A DNA stretch of 64,000 bases from CAWICD01 sp052267165. Its GTDB lineage: Bacteria > Vulcanimicrobiota > Vulcanimicrobiia > Vulcanimicrobiales > Vulcanimicrobiaceae. The translations under genes and the position numbers were made by a program. Shown here piece after piece: positions 57,654 to 64,000 of this stretch. Under the pieces are notes generated by a model. It did no database searches. It worked only from the letters and a program-made list of their open reading frames with translations, and was not told the origin of the DNA. Where the stretch lies: the NCBI GenBank assembly GCA_052267165.1, contig JBKQHO010000027.1, forward strand, positions 35,891-99,890. Reading direction: 5' to 3'. How positions within the stretch are numbered: the first letter of the stretch is position 1; every line of letters starts with the position of its first letter.

Positions 57654-58381
57654 GCGAGGATCGTCGGGGCCGCCGTCGCGCGGCGCACGTTCCTGCGTGA
57701 ACCACGGCTTCCACGACGGCCAACGGACCGGCGACGAACGCGCCCGCCGCTGTGCCTGGTGTGCCCGTGGCGCCGAACGTGGCCGCGAGCAGCGACGCGT
57801 TGACGATCGTGCCGACCGCGCCGCCGACAGCGACTACGCCGGTCCCTCCGCGCAGCTTGCCGCGAGCGTTGCGTGCGGCCGAGCCCGCGCCGAAGCAACG
57901 CTCGCGCGTTTGAGGGCTCATGACGACGCTGACGTCGTCGCACGAGTATCCCAGTCCGACGAGACGCTCGAGGGCATCGTTGGCACCGGCGAGCGTGTAA
58001 AACATCCCGGCGATCAACGGTTCTTTCTCTCGTGCCTATCTCGACCAAAGTCGCGGGACCGCAAGCAATTGCGAGCTGCACTTCGGCCACGCTGTTATAG
58101 ACTGGAAGCGCATCACGGAGCCCGGCAACGTCGAGCAAGCGCCGGAACCGAGTCGCCGGCGGGGCAACGATCGCGAGGCGAGCTGAAAGCAGGACGAACT
58201 GCCGGATCAAGACTTGAGCGCAAGAGCTGTCCGCAAAGTCACAGTCTGAAAACGATACGAGGATCAGTCCCCTGTGTCGTCGCGCGGCCCCGGCGATAGC
58301 AGCCTCCAGCACCGAGCTGTTCGAGCTGTCGACGTCGCCCTTGACGTGAAGCACGCGGAGCGCCAAGCTACACTCGAACAT
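57644..58381 (-). CDS. STAS-domain protein, abnormal 3' end
   Basis: The ATG at 58381 gives FECSLALRVLHVKGDVDSSNSSVLEAAI, then ILVSFSDCDFADSSCAQVLIRQF and FRRLLDVAGLRDALPVYNSVAEVQLAI, a complete STAS domain in about 110 residues (to about 58060). The phosphorylation site reads DSSC instead of DSSG. The frame then continues for about 130 codons of Arg-rich shadow over the next gene. The normal stop seems lost. Confidence 0.6.
   Translation of the reverse strand: MFECSLALRVLHVKGDVDSSNSSVLEAAIAGAARRHRGLILVSFSDCDFADSSCAQVLIRQFVLLSARLAIVAPPATRFRRLLDVAGLRDALPVYNSVAEVQLAIACGPATLVEIGTRERTVDRRDVLHARRCQRCPRASRRTGILVRRRQRRHEPSNARALLRRGLGRTQRSRQAARRDRRSRCRRRGRHDRQRVAARGHVRRHGHTRHSGGRVRRRSVGRRGSRGSRRNVRRATAAPTILAWD
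57654..58005 (-). CDS. Glycine-rich stress-type protein (YflT/GsiB-like fold), 3' end uncertain
   Basis: MFYTLAGANDALERLVGLGYSCDDVSVVMSP starts like the heat-induced stress (DUF1269/YflT) family, followed by a Gly/Ala-rich hydrophobic stretch (VVAVGGAVGTIVNASLLAATFG). The frame stays open to 57484, but the last part is antisense-like and overlaps the 54-aa gene, so the true 3' end has probably shifted. A damaged gene is possible. Confidence 0.5.
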
Positions 58382-58604
58382 GAAACGAGCGAGCTGCGTC
58401 GGTCGCCGTCCGCTCAAGCCGAACTCGGGGTCGAAAGACAGAATCGTCTCGTCCCCATGCCTGGGATCAGGGCCATGAAAGACTCGACTCCGAAGCCGCC
58501 GTACTATCTCTACAAACATGCACCAGGTCGGTTGCCTTCGTCTGTACGGTTCAGGCGCCGACCAGGACCCTTTTCAAGGTTGAGAGGTTTGGGTCAGGCC
58601 AGCT

Positions 58605-59402
58605 ATGAGCAGCGATCTACTCCAACAAAACGCGATACTACGAGAACTCAAGGGCGGCGACCGAGCGAAGGTCCTCAAGGACGGAAGCGCTCAATGGTTC
58701 GACCTACGGCAGACCGTCTACGAAGCGCAAGAACGCATTAAGGACGCCTACTTTCCACTCGATTGCGTGCTCTCCGTCGTGTCGCTGATGCGCGACGGAG
58801 CGATGATCGAGATCGGCACGATCGGCCACGAGGGTACGACCGGCATCCCACTGATCATGGGAGGAGATACGACCGCGAACTTCGCCTTTTGCCAAGTCAA
58901 CGGCAACGCCTGGAAGATGAGCGCGCCGTTCTTTCGCGAGCTCCTCAGTGAAAGCAAGCTCTTTCGCGATCTCGTCAACCGCTATTTGCAAGGCTATCTC
59001 AACATGCTCGGTCAGTTCACGGCCTGCAACCGGCTGCACAGCGTCTACGAGCGGGCGGCTCGCTGGATACTGATGACGCAGGACCGAGTCGGCCAGGACA
59101 CGTTTCCGTTGACGCACGAGTTTCTCGCAACGATGCTCGGCTCACGCCGCTCGGGCGTGACCATCGCCGCTGCGGTGCTCCAGAAAGCCGGCTTCATCAA
59201 GTACCATCGCGGACTCATCACGGTGCTCGACCGCCCCGGACTCGAGAGGACGACGTGCGAGTGCTACGAACTGACGACGCGCCAGTTCGGCGACGCGCTG
59301 CGCCCCATGTCCGATTCCCCGCTTCCGCCCGTCGAAGGGTCGGCGCGAAGCGCGGGTACCGCGACCTCGACCCGCAAAGGTCCCAAGCAGCGCAAAGGGT
59401 AG
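58605..59402 (+). CDS. Crp/Fnr-family regulator
   Basis: 265 aa. The sensor part (YEAQERIKDAYFPLDCVLSVVSLMRDGAMIEIGTIGHEGTTGIPLI) is of the type without cAMP residues, and the helix-turn-helix reads THEFLATMLGSRRSGVTIAAAVLQKAGFIKYHRG. This group often answers to light or redox in phototrophs, but no ligand is evident. The basic tail is disordered. No coupled gene. Confidence 0.88.
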   Translation: MSSDLLQQNAILRELKGGDRAKVLKDGSAQWFDLRQTVYEAQERIKDAYFPLDCVLSVVSLMRDGAMIEIGTIGHEGTTGIPLIMGGDTTANFAFCQVNGNAWKMSAPFFRELLSESKLFRDLVNRYLQGYLNMLGQFTACNRLHSVYERAARWILMTQDRVGQDTFPLTHEFLATMLGSRRSGVTIAAAVLQKAGFIKYHRGLITVLDRPGLERTTCECYELTTRQFGDALRPMSDSPLPPVEGSARSAGTATSTRKGPKQRKG

Positions 59403-59666
59403 ACTGACGAACTCGGCGGCGGCCTTCTCACGGGCGACCGTTGTCAGATGTGCACTGCCGCGGTAGCCAGGCGCAGGCCCGGTCATGGCTACCAGCTCGA
59501 GATGATTCGAAAAGAGAAAATCTCCACGGCGGCGCTCTTGCGGTAACGCCTGCTCCCACCTTTTTCTTGCTTGCTCGACTGCCGATAACGCTAGTGAAGC
59601 GCACCGCCGACGCATCACGCGCTCGGCTCGAACGAGAGGGGCAACCCTCAGGAGCACGCTTTCACG

Positions 59667-60001
59667 ATGAGTTCCCCTGCGATCTCAGCTTCGACCGCCT
59701 ACGATCAATTTGAGTCAGCGGCGTCGTCCGGCGAGCGCCGCAGATCAAAGAGATCGGTGGCCTGGCCGCTACGTTCACTATCTCAGCCGAGCACTGCAAC
59801 GGTCCGGATACCTTCTGCGTTAAAACCTACGGCACGCTTGCGGAGCTGTGCGTTTCGTCGCTCCACGAAGGCGACAGTGCGATCGTGGAAGGCGACATCA
59901 TCGAACGTGAGCGCCAATGCTTCGACGGCCAAACCGTCGTCGCGCGAGAGATCGTCGCAAAGCGCGTCTGGCTCGGCCACATTCGACTCTCGGCGATCTG
60001 A
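59667..60001 (+). pseudogene. Single-stranded DNA-binding (OB-fold) protein with a frameshift
   Basis: MSSPAISASTAYDQFE ends in one frame; from 59715 a second frame reads SGVVRRAPQIKEIGGLAATFTISAEH, then KTYGTLAELCVSSLHEGDSAIVEGDIIERERQCFDGQTVVAREIVAKRVWLGHI, an SSB-type OB fold. A single C lost after GAG (GAGCTCAGC would give ELSG) would restore it. Sequencing error or real decay cannot be told apart here. Confidence 0.7.
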
Positions 60002-60073
60002 GCGAGCAAGCCCAACCGTAACGCCCACACCCTAAATCGCGCGAGTCCGCGCGCACCCCATGGAAACAGCACC

Positions 60074-60535
60074 GTGTCGAAATCTGCCCATCATATCCTC
60101 CCCGCCCAGACCGCCGCGGCCGCCATGGCCACGCTGGGCGAATGCGTGCCGGAGGATCGCCGACAACTTCACGGTCAACGCTTCATCCTCCGCAACCTTG
60201 CTCCGGGCGCCACCGTCATCGTCTACTGCTACGGCGCGCGCGCGAACATCCACTTCGTCGACGTCGAGCCGCGTCATCGCCGCAAGGGCTACGCACGCAA
60301 AGCGATGGAGCGCGTCCTCGACGCGTGCGATTCGCAAGATGGCGGCGTCGACGTCTATCTGACCGTCAATCCCACGCCCGTCCTCGGCGAAGACCGCTCC
60401 GCCATCGCCGACGCCCCGACGCTCGAACGCCTCTACGGATCGCTGGGCTTCGAAGAGTTCGGAACCGACGAAAACGATCGCCTCATCATGCGACGCCCGG
60501 CGTGCACCGACGACAGCGAAGAGGCTGTAGCGTAA
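60074..60535 (+). CDS. GNAT family N-acetyltransferase
   Basis: 153 aa from the GTG at 60074. IHFVDVEPRHRRKGYARKAMERVLDACD holds the acetyl-CoA loop (RRKGYA) and LYGSLGFEEFGTDEN the C-terminal signature. Substrate unknown. Confidence 0.8.
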   Translation: MSKSAHHILPAQTAAAAMATLGECVPEDRRQLHGQRFILRNLAPGATVIVYCYGARANIHFVDVEPRHRRKGYARKAMERVLDACDSQDGGVDVYLTVNPTPVLGEDRSAIADAPTLERLYGSLGFEEFGTDENDRLIMRRPACTDDSEEAVA

Positions 60536-60699
60536 GTACGCGGCCCGACGACTTGCGCGACAGCGCGTCGCTGCCTATTCGCTACATAGCCACAAGCTCT
60601 TCGGCATGGAGCAAGCGACCGTGAGATCGCATGCTGGCGCCGAGGCCTTGGAGAGTTGGCAACCCTTGCCGCGATAATCGGAACTCACTACGGTGATCC

Positions 60700-60843
60700 A
60701 TGCAAACGCCAGAGCATAACTACCTCGTGGGAGAGCTGGGCAAAACATGCGTCCCGGTCCTAACTCCCTCTGAGCTGTCGACCTTGCAATCGATTTACGA
60801 TCGCCAAACGCCGGCGCAGCGCCTATGTTTGCGCTTTGCGTAG
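60700..60843 (+). CDS. Small hypothetical protein (47 aa)
   Basis: MQTPEHNYLVGELGKTCVPVLTPSELSTLQSIYDRQTPAQRL, with plausible codon use but a poor ribosome site. It is the only candidate gene in the 405-bp gap from 60536 to 60940, where I otherwise see nothing. Confidence 0.3.
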   Translation: MQTPEHNYLVGELGKTCVPVLTPSELSTLQSIYDRQTPAQRLCLRFA

Positions 60844-60940
60844 CTCCAGCCCTTGTCCGTCCTAATTGCAGAGAAGCAGAGGCTTACAGACTCGTCGAGG
60901 GCGATCTCATCCATGATCGGATCGACGCATCTGACTTGCC

Positions 60941-61918
60941 TCACCCGTCTGTCCACGACTGCTGCCAGCGCATGGTCGGGATCTCTTGCAGCGCCCAGTT
61001 TTCGGTCGACTGAACGCGTTCCACGCCGCCGGCGCGGTAAACCGAAAGATCATGTGCCCCCTGGTCGATCAGGACACACCACTCGACGCCGATCTGGACG
61101 GCTTTCCGGCAACGTGTCTCGAACTCCGCGCGGCTGATATCGAACTGGTAGCGGATCCCTATGAGTCCACCGGCGAGTTGCGCCCAGTACTCGCGATTCT
61201 GCCGATACGTCCCATCCGGACGCTTACAGGCGACGTCGTGCGTCTGCGGCCAGTAAGACCACTCGAACTCCCAGAATTCTTCGCCGTCATCTGCAGGCAA
61301 GACGCACCAGCCGGGAGACACCTTGTCCCGAAATTCCATGCCCAAGCAAAACGCGAGTGCTTTCTGAATTCCGATACCAGCACGCGCGACAGCCACCGAT
61401 TTCGGTCGAACCAGTAGGTCACCGCTAGCGGTTCGCTCGATTCTCGTCGCGTCCATATAGATCTGCGTGCCGTCGTAGTAGACGACTCGACGGCGCTGCT
61501 CGTTGTATTGCGTAAGCGCCGTCGTTAGATAATCCGACGCCCGAAACGGCAGTCTAAGACGAAAGAGGTCATGCGCCGACCCGGCGTGATGGAGATACGA
61601 GAAGCCGTACTGGTCCGTAACGACTCGCAGTTGGAGTGAAGGATTGAGCCTCTGCACGCCTTCGATTGTCTCTGACAGTGGCGGCCAACGGCCCTTCGTA
61701 TCGAGCGCTGGCCAGGCAATGAGCGGGGCCGCCTCGATAGCGTCCAAGGCCCGAACGCTCGCCACAATGCCAGACGGCACAGTCGGCGACAGCGAACCGA
61801 GCTTCGCTTGGCCCTCTGCTTCGAGGTATTCGAAGTTCGGCGCAGCGGTGATAGGGGAAACCATGGCGTACCCAAGGTCTTCCATGTCCGCGCCGATTTT
61901 GGCGCCGAGGTGCCCCAC
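60941..61918 (-). CDS. Hypothetical protein
   Basis: 325 aa, no signal peptide. Long aromatic-rich stretch (YWPQTHDVACKRPDGTYRQNREYWAQLAGGLIGIRYQF). The C-terminal GVEWCVLIDQGAHDLSVYRAGG faintly recalls Uma2-type proteins, but no core motif is seen. The codon use is less GC-skewed than the neighbours, and it lies next to IS elements, so it may be acquired. Confidence 0.6.
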   Translation of the reverse strand: MGHLGAKIGADMEDLGYAMVSPITAAPNFEYLEAEGQAKLGSLSPTVPSGIVASVRALDAIEAAPLIAWPALDTKGRWPPLSETIEGVQRLNPSLQLRVVTDQYGFSYLHHAGSAHDLFRLRLPFRASDYLTTALTQYNEQRRRVVYYDGTQIYMDATRIERTASGDLLVRPKSVAVARAGIGIQKALAFCLGMEFRDKVSPGWCVLPADDGEEFWEFEWSYWPQTHDVACKRPDGTYRQNREYWAQLAGGLIGIRYQFDISRAEFETRCRKAVQIGVEWCVLIDQGAHDLSVYRAGGVERVQSTENWALQEIPTMRWQQSWTDG

Positions 61919-62034
61919 AAACGCCGCGACAAGTGCGTCATTCTGCGGAGTGTCGGCGCCGCGCTAAGCGACTGTCTTGAAAGTCAAGGGCTTTGCGACA
62001 AGAGTTTCGGCAGCTTTGGGCGGGTCAGAATCCT

Positions 62035-63006
62035 TCAGGCCGCCGCAGCAGCAGCAAGCGTTGGGGCCGTTTCGAGCGACCAGGGTTTCTGCGATTTCGC
62101 GATCGCGTTCAGGATGACGAGCAGTTTACGCATACAGGCCGTCAGCGCGACCTTAGGAGTCTTGCCGGCCGAACGAAGACGCTCATAGAAGGCCATTAAG
62201 ACGGGATTATGGCGCACCGCAACGAGAGTTGCCATGTAGAGCACAGAACGAACCTGAGCGCGTCCGCCAGAGATCCTCCGCTTTCCGCGCATCGCCCCAC
62301 TGTCACGGTTTATCGGCGCGACACCCACAAGATTGGCAATTTGCTTTCCATTGAGGTTTCCGAGCTCCGGTAAGGCAGCGAGGAAAGTGAGGGACGTGAC
62401 TTCGCCGACACCGGGCACGCTGCGGAGCAAATCGCTTTTGGCCTGCCAGATTGGACTTTTTTCCACGGTACCTTGAAGCTCACCATCTAGTCGCTTGAGC
62501 CGTTTTTCAAGCCACGTTATGTGTGCCTGAATGTCCGCACGCGCGGCGCCGCAAACACCCGCCAGACGTGCCTTTTCGGCTACGATCATGTCGACGAGCT
62601 GGCGACGACGGCTTACGAGGTCGGTGAGTTCTCGAGCTTCCGCAGTTGGAAGCGGTCGCACCGGCGGCTTAACGGCCTCCGCGAAATGCGACAGCACCGC
62701 AGCATCTATCGAGTCGGTCTTTGCAAGTTTTCCAATGGCCTTAGCGAACGCTCGCACTTGACGTGGATTAACGACCGCGACGGCGATTCCAGCGGCAGCA
62801 ACCGCAGCTGCTACGCTTGCTTCCATGCCGGCAGTTGCTTCGAGCACGACAAGTGTCGACGTGATTTTCTTCAGGCGCTTGACGATCGCGCGAATACCAG
62901 CTTCAGTGTTGGCCTCTCGAAACGAATCCATGCTCGGACGAATGTGGACATCGAGTTGACGTTTCGAAACATCAATTCCAACCCACGCGTGAGTCTCAGA
63001 AATAAC
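62035..63006 (-). mobile_element. IS110-family transposase (copy 1)
   Basis: AWVGIDVSKRQLDVHI (with the first catalytic Asp), then the DEDD domain, and C-terminal LLRSVPGVGEVTSLTFLAALPELG and VGVAPINRDSGAMRGKRRISGG. The ATG at 62931 lies after the first Asp; the frame is open to 63015 without ATG or GTG. GTGAAATGAG just upstream would give GTG-AAT-GAG if one A is removed, so the start may have been lost. Ends and repeats not determined. Confidence 0.85.
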
Positions 63007-63210
63007 GGCCTCATTTCACGGTCTAAACGAACGACTCGATCTGGCGGATGCGGGCTCAGGCCCAGGCGACTGTTCGAGTTACGATCGATTTTTGCGCAGC
63101 GACCGAAGCTTAACGACGATCTCCGAGACCTTGACGAACCACGATCTACTGCACAAATCCATGATACCAGACGGACCCGGATCCGCCGCGTTAAGATACG
63201 GTGTTGGTTG

Positions 63211-64000
63211 TCAAGGGGCGCAGTAGGTAGGATCGAACGCAAGACCAGACTTCAGTACGCCGTAGGCCAAGGTTAGAAGCTTCCACATCACGGCAGCGAT
63301 GATCGTCATCTTCGACTTGCCGCGCTCTCGAAGGCGGTCAGCAAATCTTCGAAGTGTCGGGTTGTACTTGATCGCTGAGATAGCAGGGAAATAGAGAGCT
63401 GTTCGCAGACTCGAATTGCCAGTTTTCGCTAAGTGACTCGGCCTCCTAAGCGATCCGGACTCATGATGACGTGGCGAAAGACCAGCATACGCAGCGACGG
63501 CTTTAACCCCACGAAATTCTGTGATGTTGGGCATTTCTCCCAGTATGCGCGCGGCGGTCGTATCGCCGATACCCGGGATCGAAGTGAGCAAGTCGCGTTG
63601 CCGGCGGAGAGGTGGATATTGATCGAACAATCGCTCTATTTCGCGCTCAACGCGCTCCAGCTCACCGGCTATATGCAATAGGGTTGCATCGATCGACTCC
63701 TTGACCGTGGGCGTGACGATCGGACCTTGTAGCCGATTCTTTTCCTCTGTCCGAATCGCGACCAGGCTCTGGTATCGGCGTACAAGCCCTTGCAAGACGC
63801 GGATTTCCGGGGCGGGCGGTATCCATGCCTCCGGCTGGTGCAGCCGGCAGAACCGAGCGATCAGCGCTGCATCGACGCGGTCAGTTTTTGTTCGCAGCAA
63901 CTCACTCTGGGCAAAGCACTTGACGCGACTAGGATTGACAAGGCTTACGCGGTGACCAGCTTCGTGCAACGCGATCGCAAGCTCCTCGCTCCACCCGCCC
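63211..64000 (-). mobile_element. IS110-family transposase (copy 2), cut by the window edge
   Basis: Different from copy 1. HEAGHRVSLVNPSRVKCFAQSELLRTKTDRVDAALIARF is the middle of the catalytic domain, and LLTSIPGIGDTTAARILGEM and AAYAGLSPRHHESGSLRRPSHLAKTG the C-terminal domain with the conserved Ser region. The N-terminus lies beyond 64000. The two elements are only about 200 bp apart. Confidence 0.88.

Noticed and set aside
59142..59657. 171-codon frame antisense to the crp gene at 58605
   Set aside because: Mostly a shadow of the Crp gene; the remaining part has no family similarity or ribosome site.
1..64000. CRISPR arrays, rRNA and tRNA genes
   Set aside because: No regularly spaced repeats, no rRNA-like stretches and no recognisable tRNA cloverleaf were seen by eye.

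Overview
The window is GC-rich DNA with dense, overlapping operons. It is dominated by a photosynthesis gene cluster for a type-II (quinone) reaction centre and bacteriochlorophyll a. The gene mix suggests an uncultured or little-studied anoxygenic phototroph such as those in Eremiobacterota (WPS-2): bchFCXYZ, bchNBGP, pufBALMC with a tetraheme cytochrome, a CrtP-like phytoene desaturase, many partner-switching genes and a zinc metalloprotease with a long propeptide. That assignment is an inference from gene content, not from a marker gene.

Layout. 1-5000: a minus-strand tyrosine/homogentisate catabolic run (CoA-transferase, hppD, hmgA, fahA, the last cut by the window edge) with a MarR regulator. 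5100-12400: housekeeping and accessory genes (Cys/Met PLP enzyme, ABC-2 permease, S9 peptidase, beta-lactamase-like protein, Dps, cyclophilin, RsbW kinase). 12504-17951 (+): bchN-bchB-bchG-bchP and a 44-residue membrane protein. 26412-18412 (-): bchF-bchC-bchX-bchY-bchZ-dprA-hemL-pterin dehydratase. 35003-26658 (-): unknown 150-aa protein-crtP-crtB, a decayed antenna alpha gene, a second antenna pair pufB2A2, a terminator, then pufB1A1-pufL-pufM-pufC-crp. 35179-53500: Mrp ATPase, amidohydrolase, M48 protease, glycosyltransferase/GH1 pair, LysE exporter, folate genes (folK-folE2 fusion, folP), thioredoxin/Crp pair, metalloprotease, SF2 helicase. 53700-61900: small genes, stress and partner-switching genes, several of them broken. 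62000-64000: two different IS110-family transposases.

How the genes work together. Protochlorophyllide is reduced by BchNB (with BchL, which is not in this window). Chlorophyllide a becomes bacteriochlorophyllide a through BchXYZ, BchF and BchC, and is then esterified (BchG) and saturated (BchP). HemL supplies 5-aminolevulinate. CrtB and CrtP start carotenoid synthesis. PufL/PufM form the reaction centre, PufC re-reduces it, and the PufB/PufA pairs form the antenna. Not seen here: bchL, bchHID, bchM, bchE/acsF, puhA.

The most unusual observations are: (1) PufM carries a C-terminal OmpA-type peptidoglycan-binding domain in the same reading frame; (2) an identical 14-bp palindrome, GTGACCCCTATCAC, stands in the same orientation just upstream of both bch operons, a degenerate copy stands upstream of the crt-puf run, and the last gene of the puf operon is a Crp-family regulator whose recognition helix carries the residues expected to read GTGA; (3) a second antenna pair lacks the usual C-terminal tryptophans, next to a third alpha remnant whose bacteriochlorophyll-binding His has become Gln; (4) a 190-bp inverted-repeat element sits between lysE and a GH1-like gene and appears to supply the latter's start codon.
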